DNA from: Erythrobacter sp047872805
GTDB lineage: Bacteria > Pseudomonadota > Alphaproteobacteria > Sphingomonadales > Sphingomonadaceae
Length of the DNA stretch: 64,000 bases
Direction: 5' to 3'
Assembly (NCBI RefSeq): GCF_047872805.1
Contig: NZ_JBLQUK010000001.1
Coordinates: 1-64,000, forward strand
Positions 18,023-26,098 of the stretch are shown here, in pieces. Every line of letters starts with the position of its first letter. Within the stretch, counting starts at the first letter, position 1. Position numbers and translations under genes: made by a program. The notes below the pieces were generated by a model. It saw only the letters and a list, made by a program, of their open reading frames with translations, had not been told where the DNA came from and searched no databases.

Positions 18023-18190
18023 ATGGCGAAGCCCGCAACCGTCAAGATCAAGCTCGTCTCGACCGAGGGCACGGGCTTTTACTATGTGACCAAAAAGAAC
18101 CCGCGCAACATCACCGAAAAGATGACGTTCCGCAAATACGACCCGGTCGCCCGGAAGCATGTCGAATTCAAGGAAGCCAAGATCAAGTAA
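18023..18190 (+). CDS. rpmG: 50S ribosomal protein L33
   Basis: This is a 55-aa ribosomal protein: it starts MAKPATVKIKLVST, continues GTGFYYVTKKNPRN and ends VEFKEAKIK. It matches the bacterial L33 pattern, with the Cys pairs absent (zinc-free type). AGGATAAAG stands before ATG 18023. It is monocistronic here, with 140 bp upstream and 72 bp before lolA. Confidence 0.95.
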   Translation: MAKPATVKIKLVSTEGTGFYYVTKKNPRNITEKMTFRKYDPVARKHVEFKEAKIK

Positions 18191-18262
18191 GATCTGGGCC
18201 GCTGCGGCTTCTGGCTTTCTAATTCATCGACAGTTCAACGCTCAGGCTTTAGCGGAGCGAGA

Positions 18263-18937
18263 ATGAACATCTTGACCCATATCCGGCGCTCCAGCCTGAC
18301 CCTTGCTGCTGCGGGGACTCTGGCGCTTGGCCTTTCGTTCGGCGCTGCTGCGCCGCACTTTGTGCCTCAGGCTGCGGCCCAGACCAATGCCGCCGATCTT
18401 GACCGCGCGGTTGCAGCCCTGCGGGCGATTTCGACAATGCGGGCCGATTTCACGCAAACCGACCGCGCGGGCAACGCTGCACGCGGGGTGATGACGCTGA
18501 AACGGCCGGGCAAGATCCGCTTTGATTACGGACGCGATGCCGATCTGCTCGTCATATCTAACGGTCGTTCGCTCTATATGGTCGATTACGAGGTCAATCA
18601 GGTCGAACGCTGGCCGATTCGCAGTTCACCGCTCGGCGCGCTGCTCGATCCGGACCGCGACGTGCGCAAATATGGCACGCTGATCCCGACCGGCAGCCCC
18701 GACGTGCTCAGCATTGATGTGCGCGATCCGGACAAGCCCGAATTTGGGCGCATCAACCTCATCTTTGTGCGCAAGGCCGGAGCGCCGGGCGGATTGCAAT
18801 TGACCCATTGGGTCGCTTTGGATGCGCAGAATCACCGCACCACCGTGCGTCTGACGAATCACAATTACGGTCTGGCAGTGCCGGAAAGCACATTTGAATT
18901 CCGCGATCCGCGCCGTTCGTCTCGTCGGCCCCGCTGA
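18263..18937 (+). CDS. lolA: LolA-like outer-membrane lipoprotein carrier
   Basis: This 224-aa periplasmic chaperone ferries lipoproteins from LolCDE to the outer membrane. A signal peptide (about 1-40, ending PQAAAQ) precedes the LolA fold: STMRADFTQTDRAG, GVMTLKRPGKIRFDYG and SNGRSLYMVDYEVNQVERWPI are the usual strands. A typical LolB gene is not visible, in line with alphaproteobacteria that lack LolB. An Arg-rich C-terminal tail ends the protein. Confidence 0.88.
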   Translation: MNILTHIRRSSLTLAAAGTLALGLSFGAAAPHFVPQAAAQTNAADLDRAVAALRAISTMRADFTQTDRAGNAARGVMTLKRPGKIRFDYGRDADLLVISNGRSLYMVDYEVNQVERWPIRSSPLGALLDPDRDVRKYGTLIPTGSPDVLSIDVRDPDKPEFGRINLIFVRKAGAPGGLQLTHWVALDAQNHRTTVRLTNHNYGLAVPESTFEFRDPRRSSRRPR

Positions 18938-19019
18938 ACGGTTCGGCCTGCCGCAGTTGTAGGTTTGCGACAAAACTAGGTCAGTGTTCATAGAAGTGAA
19001 AGCTGACCCAGTCTAATAA

Positions 19020-19112
19020 TGGTCAACAAGGCGGTCGAAGGAAGGGTTTCCCCCCTGTTGCCCTTCCCCTCAAAAGCCCGCCTTGCATAAGCGTGACGAA
19101 CGCTAATACCGA
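19020..19112 (+). ncRNA. Candidate structured non-coding RNA
   Basis: The lolA-phosphatase gap has nested, GC-rich complementarity without a convincing reading frame. An 8-bp outer stem (CAAGGCGG 19027-19034 with CCGCCTTG 19078-19085) encloses a 7-bp inner stem (GGAAGGG 19040-19046 with CCCTTCC 19061-19067). A separate hairpin follows (AGCGT 19090-19094 with ACGCT 19100-19104), and then a strong intrinsic terminator. Upstream, GGTCAG and CTGACC around 18979-19010 could form another stem. The layout fits a small RNA of about 130 nt; family and exact 5' end are unknown. Confidence 0.45.
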
Positions 19113-19149
19113 AACCCCTGTGCCATCGCCCCCGGCACAGGGGTTTTTT
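19113..19149 (+). terminator. Intrinsic terminator
   Basis: A perfect 10-bp GC-rich stem (CCCCTGTGCC 19115-19124 with GGCACAGGGG 19134-19143) is followed by six T. It is the strongest terminator in the window. It ends the candidate RNA and any lolA read-through. On the other strand the stem is followed only by TTT, so it may partly stop the phosphatase transcript. Confidence 0.88.
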
Positions 19150-19165
19150 GTGTTTTGGAGCGATG

Positions 19166-20629
19166 TCAGTTCCAGCCAAACGCCCGGCGGATTATGTCGT
19201 AGATGATGTTTTGTTCGATCACACCGCGCGCCCTGTCCGCACCCGGGCCGTTGGCATAGAGCGCAACATCTTCTCCGCCGTGGGTTTCCGAGCCGAGCGG
19301 AACGGTCGCCTGCTGGCGCGCCTCAACGCCGGTTTCGGGAACCGGACGCTCGGCCTGACCCGCGATTGATCCGGGACCATTGGCATACCCCAAGGTTGTG
19401 TAGGGCTTGCCGTCACTGGCGCGCGTTACCTCAGCGACTTCGCTGCCGCCATCTTCGGGCGGAACAACCAGTCCCAGAATATCGTTGCCGCGCCGCGGAT
19501 AGCCCGAGATTGTGAAGACGTGGCTATGGTCAGCGGTAACCATTATCAGCGTCTCTTCGGGGTCGGTGTTGTCGATCGCATATTGGATCGCGCGCGCAAA
19601 CTCGACCGTTTCCTCCAGCGCGAGGCCTGCCTGTCCGCCATGATGCGCGTGGTCGATCCGCCCACCTTCAACCATCAGGTAGAAGCCATCCGAATCGCCC
19701 GACAGCCGGGTGATCGCTTGCGCGGTCATATCGGTCAGGGTCGGCTCGGTGGAGGTCTCCTCGCGCTGTGCCATATAAGTCATGTGGCTGGGCGAAAACA
19801 GGCCGAGAACCGGGGCATCCATGGGCGCGGCTGCGAGTTCGGTGGAGGTCGTGACATAGGTTCCGCCGGTGCGGGCCGCCCATGCGCCGGGAAGGTTGGC
19901 ATCCGCTTCGTTCCTGCGGCCGCCCATTGTGCTGCCGAAAAACGCACCCAATCCGCCGCCCAGGGCAACATCCCAATCCGCCGAAACCAGCTGGCTGGCA
20001 ATGTCATCGCAGCCAAGACCGCGCTGGTCTTCGGGAATGGCCGTGTCCGATTCCCAATTGCGATCCGCGGCACGCGCATAAACGCTGGCCGGGGTCGCAT
20101 GGGTCAACCGCGCCGTCGATACAATGCCCAGCGCCAAGCCGCGCTGTTTCGCTTCCTCACCCAGCAGCGGCAATGGGTGGGCCAGCGCGTCTGCGCATGA
20201 ACCGCGCCCCGCCGCTGCACCGATGCCGAGCACCCCGATATTGGTCTTTTCTCCCGAATGCATGGCAGTCGCGGTGCCTGCGCTATCAGGCACCTGCGCG
20301 TTGGTGTTGTAGGTCTTGACCAGCGCAACATGTTCAAAATTCTCAAACGGCAGGACATATTCTTCGCCGGTCATGCCCAGTTTCTGCCCGGCATAGATGC
20401 GCGCGGCGGTGATGGTGGAAATGCCCATCCCGTCGCCAATGAACAGGATCACGTTCTTGGCGCGCGGTGACTTTTGCACATCAGCCGGCATTTCAACCGC
20501 CCCTGCCTGTGCCAGCGGCACCGATTGCACGCCGCGCTCCTCTCCGTAATAATTCACCGTGGTCGAACACGCGCCAAGGGGCAGGGCGGCGCTGGCAAGC
20601 AGGCTGGCAAAAATGCGCTTGGTAATCAT
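19166..20629 (-). CDS. PhoA-type alkaline phosphatase lipoprotein
   Basis: This is a 487-aa metal-dependent phosphomonoesterase of the alkaline-phosphatase superfamily. The lipobox is LGAC near residue 20, so the enzyme is probably membrane-anchored. The first metal site is in NVILFIGDGMG, and the nucleophilic Ser is in PDSAGTATAMHSGEKTN. Later ligands are in EGGRIDHAHHGG and MVTADHSHVF. ATG 20629 has GGAG shortly upstream; the longer frame is not needed. No PHO box was seen in the 101-bp gap to xthA. Confidence 0.9.
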   Translation of the reverse strand: MITKRIFASLLASAALPLGACSTTVNYYGEERGVQSVPLAQAGAVEMPADVQKSPRAKNVILFIGDGMGISTITAARIYAGQKLGMTGEEYVLPFENFEHVALVKTYNTNAQVPDSAGTATAMHSGEKTNIGVLGIGAAAGRGSCADALAHPLPLLGEEAKQRGLALGIVSTARLTHATPASVYARAADRNWESDTAIPEDQRGLGCDDIASQLVSADWDVALGGGLGAFFGSTMGGRRNEADANLPGAWAARTGGTYVTTSTELAAAPMDAPVLGLFSPSHMTYMAQREETSTEPTLTDMTAQAITRLSGDSDGFYLMVEGGRIDHAHHGGQAGLALEETVEFARAIQYAIDNTDPEETLIMVTADHSHVFTISGYPRRGNDILGLVVPPEDGGSEVAEVTRASDGKPYTTLGYANGPGSIAGQAERPVPETGVEARQQATVPLGSETHGGEDVALYANGPGADRARGVIEQNIIYDIIRRAFGWN

Positions 20630-20730
20630 GGCGGGTCTCCCGATTGGTATGTTGCCCTGCGCTATCGCTTCTGAATGCGTCGGGAAAGTGAAAGGTGGAA
20701 AACTGTGCAGCATCGGCTTAGATCGCAGGC

Positions 20731-21519
20731 ATGATCTCTGTCGCCACCTGGAATATCAATTCGGTCCGCTTGCGCCTGCCGATTGTCGAAAAATACCTAG
20801 CACATCACGCGCCCGACATTTTGTGCCTGCAGGAAATAAAGTGCGAGGAATCGAAATTCCCCGCCGAAGCTTTGGCGGCGATGGGCTACACGCATCAGGC
20901 GGTTTCCGGGCAAAAGGGATACCACGGCGTCGCCACCGTCAGCCGAGTGCCGATCCGCGAGGTCACGCGACACGACTGGCAAGCCAATGGCGAAGCGCGG
21001 CACGTCGGGGTCGAAGTCGTGGGCAAGGACATGTTTGTCGACAATGTCTATATTCCCGCAGGCGGCGATGAGCCCGACCGCGAGATCAACGCGAAATTCG
21101 GGCAGAAGCTCGATTTTCTGGAGCGGATGACCCGCTGGGCCGACGCGCTTGACGCGCCGACGCTCATTGTTGGCGATTTCAACATCGCTCCACTGGAATC
21201 CGATGTTTGGAACCACAAGCAATTGCTCAAGGTCGTCAGCCACACCCCGCTCGAAGTTGAAACTCTCAAGCGGTTTCAGGATGCGCATGGATGGCACGAT
21301 ATCGGGCGCGAGCATATCCGCGATCCAGAACGCTATTACAGCTGGTGGTCGTATCGCTCGCCCGACTGGCGCAAGAACGATCGCGGGCGGCGGCTGGATC
21401 ATATGTGGGCGAGCGGACCTTTGGCAAAACAGGCGACGGCGCACCGAGTGCTTGAAGAAGCGCGCGACTGGGAAAAGCCCTCGGACCACGTCCCGCTGAT
21501 CACCGAGTTTGATATTTGA
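20731..21519 (+). CDS. xthA: Exodeoxyribonuclease III / AP endonuclease
   Basis: This 262-aa base-excision repair enzyme cuts 5' to abasic sites and removes 3' blocks. Family blocks are complete: ATWNINSVRLR, LCLQEIKCEE (catalytic Glu), GYHGVATVSR, IVGDFNIAP (Asp, Asn), RRLDHMWAS and SDHVPLITEF (Asp-His). It is divergent from the phosphatase gene. Its TGA overlaps the TTG start of ribA. Confidence 0.95.
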   Translation: MISVATWNINSVRLRLPIVEKYLAHHAPDILCLQEIKCEESKFPAEALAAMGYTHQAVSGQKGYHGVATVSRVPIREVTRHDWQANGEARHVGVEVVGKDMFVDNVYIPAGGDEPDREINAKFGQKLDFLERMTRWADALDAPTLIVGDFNIAPLESDVWNHKQLLKVVSHTPLEVETLKRFQDAHGWHDIGREHIRDPERYYSWWSYRSPDWRKNDRGRRLDHMWASGPLAKQATAHRVLEEARDWEKPSDHVPLITEFDI

Positions 21520-22595
21520 ACGGCTCGCCCCCGTCCGCATCCCCGGCGCGCCGCGCTGCACAGGCGGTGGACGCCTTGCGCCACGGCTGGCCGCTGGCGT
21601 TTGCGGACGGCCCCACATTGTTGCCGGTCGAAACCGCGATTGCGAGCGGGGCGAGTGCGCCGCACATGCTCATTTCATCGGCGCGCGCAGCGACGCTCAA
21701 ACTGGCGAATCAGCGCGCGGCTGCAGTTCCGCACGCGCCGGTCCTGATACACGGTGCGGAGCCGTTCAACCTGCGCACTGCCGTACCGATTGCGGACCCG
21801 GCGCTCGATCTGGCCAACCCGCTGAAAGGGCCATTTCGCGCTGAACCGATCGCATGGGAAGATGCCGCCCACGCCGCCATGGAACTGGCGCGGATCGCTG
21901 GCATTCTTCCGGCCTTTCTGGTCAATCCTGAAACTGCGGGCGAAGCTCAACGGGTCTGCGCCAGCGACCTTGACGCTTACACCTCCGCCGGTGCGTTGCG
22001 CATTGTCACTCGCGCAAACCTTCCGGTGTCGGCTTATGAGGAGGCGCAGATCGTCGCTTTCCGCTCTCCCGACGACACGCGCGAGCATGTTGCGCTGATC
22101 ATTGGCGAACAGACGGGTGACCGCCCGCCGCTTGTCAGGCTCCATTCCGAATGCCTCACCGGCGATATCCTGGGCAGCCTCAAATGCGATTGCGGACCGC
22201 AATTGTATGCGGCGTTGCGCGCGATGGCCGACCATGCCCGTGAGGATGGCGGGTGGGGCGCGCTCCTGTATCTGCGGCAGGAAGGGCGCGGGATTGGCCT
22301 CGTGAACAAGCTGCGCGCCTATCGCTTGCAGGACGAAGGGTTTGACACGATCGATGCCAATCAGCGGCTCGGCCTGCCTGATGAAGCGCGCGATTTCCCG
22401 GTCGCGGCACGGATGCTGGAGCTACTTGGCGCGACGAACATACGCCTGCTCACAAACAACCCAGCCAAGGTTGCGGCGCTCGAAGCGGCTGGGACCACGG
22501 TAAGTGAGCGCGTCGCGCATCAACTGCCCGACAATGCCCACAATGCGCGCTACCTCGCGACCAAGCGCGACCGGCATGGGCATTTGCTGACGTGA
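21516..22595 (+). CDS. ribA: GTP cyclohydrolase II with N-terminal extension
   Basis: This 359-aa enzyme catalyses the first step of riboflavin synthesis from GTP. The catalytic domain (about 160-359) has the zinc-binding HSECLTGDILGSLKCDCG with three Cys, then RQEGRGIGLVNKLRAY and TNNPAKVAAL. About 150 residues precede it that are not a recognisable RibB domain. Such extensions occur in related alphaproteobacteria; their role is unclear. The start is TTG, overlapping the xthA stop (TTGA), so expression is probably coupled. No FMN riboswitch is present. Confidence 0.9.
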   Translation: MNGSPPSASPARRAAQAVDALRHGWPLAFADGPTLLPVETAIASGASAPHMLISSARAATLKLANQRAAAVPHAPVLIHGAEPFNLRTAVPIADPALDLANPLKGPFRAEPIAWEDAAHAAMELARIAGILPAFLVNPETAGEAQRVCASDLDAYTSAGALRIVTRANLPVSAYEEAQIVAFRSPDDTREHVALIIGEQTGDRPPLVRLHSECLTGDILGSLKCDCGPQLYAALRAMADHAREDGGWGALLYLRQEGRGIGLVNKLRAYRLQDEGFDTIDANQRLGLPDEARDFPVAARMLELLGATNIRLLTNNPAKVAALEAAGTTVSERVAHQLPDNAHNARYLATKRDRHGHLLT

Positions 22596-23107
22596 CACTG
22601 ACGATCCGCGCAGAGCAATTCGGAGACGAAACCCCGATCCACAACATGGTAACGCGCGCCTTTGCAGGACACCCGTATTCCGACGGCGATGAGCAGGACG
22701 TGATCGACCGCTTGCGTGCCGATGGCGATCTGCTGCTTTCGCTGGTGGCGGCTGACGATGCGAGCGGCGCGATCATCGGCCAAGTTACCTATTCGCCGGC
22801 GATCCTCGCCAATGGTGATGCCGGCTGGGTTGTGCTTGGCCCGGTAGCTGTTGAACCAGCGCATCAGAGCAAGGGCGTCGGCCGCGCCCTGATTGAGGCA
22901 GGTGAAGCGATAATGCGCGAGCGCGGAGCCAAGGGCATTACGGTGCTTGGCGATCCGCAAATTTATTCGCGCTTCGGCTTTGAAGCAGGCACGCGGATGT
23001 GGCTGGCCGGTGATCTCGGAGAGTTTTTTCAGGTCAAAAGCCTTGGTGCCCCGATCCCGGCGACCGAGCAAAGCTACGTTCGCGCTTTCGACCCGCCATC
23101 GCCTTGA
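22592..23107 (+). CDS. GNAT N-acetyltransferase (YhbS-like)
   Basis: This is a 171-aa acetyltransferase. The acetyl-CoA loop is in LGPVAVEPAHQSKGVGRALIEAG, followed by GAKGITVLGDPQIYSRFGFEAG, the typical C-terminal part of YhbS-like proteins. The acceptor is unknown. GTG 22592 overlaps the ribA stop (GTGA). The gene ends 4 bp before the convergent beta-helix gene. Confidence 0.85.
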   Translation: MTLTIRAEQFGDETPIHNMVTRAFAGHPYSDGDEQDVIDRLRADGDLLLSLVAADDASGAIIGQVTYSPAILANGDAGWVVLGPVAVEPAHQSKGVGRALIEAGEAIMRERGAKGITVLGDPQIYSRFGFEAGTRMWLAGDLGEFFQVKSLGAPIPATEQSYVRAFDPPSP

Positions 23108-23111
23108 CGCA

Positions 23112-24128
23112 TCAACGCCGCTCGTAATTGACGAGGCCGCTGGCGAGGCGGTTGCCTGCCATGTCCACCCGCGATCCGCTCCAGTCTGCGAGGAACACGC
23201 TGCGGCGCTGCAGGCCGGGGACGAAGCGGGCTTCGTTGTTGCGCACGCTCAACCCATCAGATGGGTGCAGGACGGTTTCCGCGCCCAAGGCGATAAAGGC
23301 TGAGTAGTTTTCCTTGTCGCGCCCCTGAATGAACCAATTGTCCGCAATGGTGCCGATGCTGCCTGCGGGCAGGTCGATCATGTAATTGGTGGCGCTGCCC
23401 GCCGCATCATCGAAACTGTTGCCTTCGATGACGACCTTGGCGCTGCGGGCTTTCACATAATGCCCCCCGCGCCCACGCTCAAACCGGCTTTCGCGCACGG
23501 TCAGATCGCCGTAATTGCCGATATAGATCGAATGCGCGCAGCCGGCAGAATTCTCGCAAGTGCCCAGCCCGCTGAAGGTTGATCGCATGATATAGATGCG
23601 GCCCTGCGGATCATCGCCCGTCAGAATGCCCTGCTGGCTGTCGCGGAATTGCGAATAGGCAATATTGAGCGCCCCGCGTTCGAGCCTGATCCCCGCGCCA
23701 TTGCCATCAGGCACGGTGATGTTGGAAAAAGTGATGCCGCGCACCTCCGCGCCCAACCCGCGCAGCACCAGCGCCGCTTTGCCTTCGCAGGCCGTGCGGT
23801 CGAAGGTGACGCTGCCATATTCGCGCGCCGCGTAGATCACCACGCCCGCCGTCTGCACCGCGCATTGGCGATAAGTGCCCGGCGCAATTTCAATCGTGCC
23901 GCGCTGATCGCCAATGGCGTTCACCGCCGCTTGAAGCGAGCCAAAGCTGCGCCCGGTCTCGGCAATGGTGAAGGCCCCGCCGCCCTGTGCTGGCGCCTGT
24001 GCCTGCGCCGCCGTGAAGGGCACAATCACCAACCCCATCCCCAGGATCAAGACCATGAACACCCAATCGAGCGATCGGGCAAAGCGATGGGCCATCGAAG
24101 AGCGGGCGGGTGCGGAAAGTTGTGCCAT
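23112..24128 (-). CDS. Right-handed parallel beta-helix protein, exported or membrane-anchored
   Basis: This is a 338-aa protein of unassigned function. One hydrophobic helix (about 20-43) ends in an AQAQA signal-like site. The rest shows repeating short strands of the pectate-lyase-like beta-helix type: TIEIAPGTYRQ, GITFSNITV, IAYSQFRDSQQGIL, LTVRESRFERG, VVIEGNSFDD and LSVRNNEARF. No catalytic signature for a known polysaccharide lyase is evident. A role in surface polysaccharide binding or cleavage is only a guess. Confidence 0.72.
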   Translation of the reverse strand: MAQLSAPARSSMAHRFARSLDWVFMVLILGMGLVIVPFTAAQAQAPAQGGGAFTIAETGRSFGSLQAAVNAIGDQRGTIEIAPGTYRQCAVQTAGVVIYAAREYGSVTFDRTACEGKAALVLRGLGAEVRGITFSNITVPDGNGAGIRLERGALNIAYSQFRDSQQGILTGDDPQGRIYIMRSTFSGLGTCENSAGCAHSIYIGNYGDLTVRESRFERGRGGHYVKARSAKVVIEGNSFDDAAGSATNYMIDLPAGSIGTIADNWFIQGRDKENYSAFIALGAETVLHPSDGLSVRNNEARFVPGLQRRSVFLADWSGSRVDMAGNRLASGLVNYERR

Positions 24129-24274
24129 AGGGATGTCATACTCCGATTCGCGCGGCGGTGATGCTGCCGTCTTGGCGCTGTGCCGTTTCGATGCAGCAAT
24201 TCGCGCTTGGCTTAACCCGGCTCACCCCGCTACACCGCTGCGATCAAATCACGGGTTATTGAGGAGACGCCCCT

Positions 24275-24580
24275 ATGAAGAAATTTGCCACCCTTGGCGT
24301 TCTGGGCAGCGCCGGATTGTTTCTCGCCGCTTGCGGCAGCAGCGATGATGCTTCGACCGAAGCGATGCCTGACACGGTCGAAATGCCCGCCGATGAAGCG
24401 CTTGAACCGATTGCGGAAGAACCGGTTGCCGATGACGAAGCGCTGGGCCCGCCGGTCGATCCAAGCGAGAATGCGCCTGATCCGGTGACCACCGAACAGG
24501 TTGCCGATGATGCCGCCGCTGTCGCTGCTGAAGCTGAAGCTGCTGCAGAGGCTGCCGAAGCGGCAATTCCGGTCGAATAG
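24275..24580 (+). CDS. Small acidic lipoprotein, unknown
   Basis: This is a 101-aa protein with a lipobox (FLAAC) near residue 20. The remainder is nearly all Asp, Glu, Ala and Pro, ending in an Ala/Glu helix (AAAVAAEAEAAAEAAEAA). GAGGAG precedes the ATG. It is not recognised. It lies 3 bp before a second small lipoprotein gene, so the two are probably one unit. Confidence 0.7.
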   Translation: MKKFATLGVLGSAGLFLAACGSSDDASTEAMPDTVEMPADEALEPIAEEPVADDEALGPPVDPSENAPDPVTTEQVADDAAAVAAEAEAAAEAAEAAIPVE

Positions 24581-24583
24581 TCT

Positions 24584-24877
24584 ATGAAAATCTGGCGGAA
24601 AGTGCCAACCGGCTTAGGCAAGCGGGCGCCGTCATTGGCAGCGTTGGTGTCAACGGCGCTGGCGCTTTCCGCCTGCGGTTCTGCCGGTAGCAGCGCGCCC
24701 GGTGCGGTAAGTGAAGGCGAAGCCCAAGCGCTTGAGGAGGCCGCCGAGATGCTCGATGAACGCCGCCTGCCCGAAGGCGCGTTACCCCCGGTCGGCGCGG
24801 TGCCTCCACCCGCCGCCCCAGAATCCCCATCGCAGGCCGCCAACCCGAACAGCCAAGAACAGGCAGACAGTGAATGA
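24584..24877 (+). CDS. Small lipoprotein, unknown
   Basis: This is a 97-aa protein with a signal sequence ending in a lipobox (LSAC), then a short Glu/Ala helix and a Pro-rich tail. It is not recognised. Its TGA overlaps the ATG of the acyl-CoA dehydrogenase gene (ATGA), which links an envelope protein to the catabolic operon at least transcriptionally. Confidence 0.68.
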   Translation: MKIWRKVPTGLGKRAPSLAALVSTALALSACGSAGSSAPGAVSEGEAQALEEAAEMLDERRLPEGALPPVGAVPPPAAPESPSQAANPNSQEQADSE

Positions 24878-26073
24878 ATATCCAGAGCGCGCAGCCCCAT
24901 CCCGGCAATCCCGGTATGGACAGCGATACATTTGAACAATTTGCCGAACAGCTCACCCGCTATGTCCGCGAACGGCTGATCCCGGCAGAGGCAGAGGTGA
25001 TCGCCAACGACGCTATCCCGCCAGAGATCATCGGGGAAATGCGCGAGATGGGCCTGTTCGGGCTGAGCGTACCCGAGGAATATGGCGGCGCGGGCCTCAA
25101 CCTGACGCAATATGCGCGCGTCGTGAATATCATGGCCTATGCTGCGCCCGCCTATCGCTCGATCTTCTCGATCAATGTCGGCATGTTCGCCAGCGCATTG
25201 AAGAATGGCGCGACCGAAGCGCAGAAGGCCGAGTGGTATCCGAAAGTTGCAGAAGGCAAGATCGCCTGTTTCGGCCTGACCGAGCCGGGTTCGGGCAGCG
25301 ACAGCGCGGCGATGGCAACCACTGCGACCCCCGATCCGGACGGCAACGGCTGGGTACTGAACGGCACCAAACGTTACATCACCAACGCCCCGCATGCCGA
25401 GGTCGCGTTGATTATGGCTCGCACCGAGAAAGAGGCTCTGCCCAAAAACGCGCATGTCAGCGCCTTTCTCGTGCCGATGAACACGCCGGGTGTGTCAACC
25501 GGTTCGCCTGACAAGAAAATGGGCCAATCGGGCAGCCATATCTCCGACATCATGCTCGACGATGTGCGCGTGCCCGGCGATGCGCTGCTTGGCGGGGAAA
25601 CGGGCAAGGGATTCCGCTTTGCCATGCAGAGCCTCGACAATGGCCGCATTTCGGTGGGTGCGGCGGCCGCCGGATATGCCCGCCGCGCGCTTGATTCGGC
25701 GCTGCGCTATGCCAATGAACGCAAGGCGTTCGGCGAACCGATTGCCAATTTCCAGCTGATCCAGCAGATGCTCGCCGACAGCGAGATTGAAATCTACGCC
25801 GCAGAGGCGATGATGGCCGACGTGACTGCGCGCGCAGACCGGGGCGAGGATATTCTGATAAAGGCCGCCGCCTTCAAGGTGTTCTCTTCCGAAATGTGCG
25901 GGCGGGTGGTGGACCGGGTGGTGCAGGTTTACGGCGGCGCGGGCTATCTCGCTGAATATGATGCCGAACGGTTCTTCCGCGATGCGCGCATCTACCGCAT
26001 TTACGAAGGCACGACGCAGATCCTTCAGCTTCAGATCGCCAAGCACATGCTCCGCGAATGGAGGGATTCTTGA
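24874..26073 (+). CDS. Acyl-CoA dehydrogenase
   Basis: This 399-aa flavoenzyme introduces a 2,3-double bond into an acyl-CoA and passes electrons to ETF. Family segments are FGLTEPGSGSDSAAMATTA (FAD/substrate), NGTKRYITNAPHAEV, and YGGAGYLAEYDAERFFRDAR followed by IYEGTTQI, whose Glu is the usual catalytic base. It is the first enzyme gene of a four-gene same-strand set. Chain length or branching of the substrate cannot be told. Confidence 0.92.
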   Translation: MNIQSAQPHPGNPGMDSDTFEQFAEQLTRYVRERLIPAEAEVIANDAIPPEIIGEMREMGLFGLSVPEEYGGAGLNLTQYARVVNIMAYAAPAYRSIFSINVGMFASALKNGATEAQKAEWYPKVAEGKIACFGLTEPGSGSDSAAMATTATPDPDGNGWVLNGTKRYITNAPHAEVALIMARTEKEALPKNAHVSAFLVPMNTPGVSTGSPDKKMGQSGSHISDIMLDDVRVPGDALLGGETGKGFRFAMQSLDNGRISVGAAAAGYARRALDSALRYANERKAFGEPIANFQLIQQMLADSEIEIYAAEAMMADVTARADRGEDILIKAAAFKVFSSEMCGRVVDRVVQVYGGAGYLAEYDAERFFRDARIYRIYEGTTQILQLQIAKHMLREWRDS

Positions 26074-26098
26074 TTCACCCCAAAACGGGGAGGGTCTG

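Noticed and set aside
20630..20730. PHO box for the alkaline phosphatase gene
   Set aside because: I looked for TGTCA-type direct repeats at 11-bp spacing on both strands and found none.
21450..21520. FMN riboswitch before ribA
   Set aside because: The gene start overlaps xthA, leaving no leader, and no FMN aptamer features are present.
24256..25455. 399-codon minus-strand frame over the lipoproteins and acyl-CoA dehydrogenase
   Set aside because: The plus-strand genes have ribosome sites, lipoboxes and family motifs; the antisense frame is Ser/Ala low-complexity.
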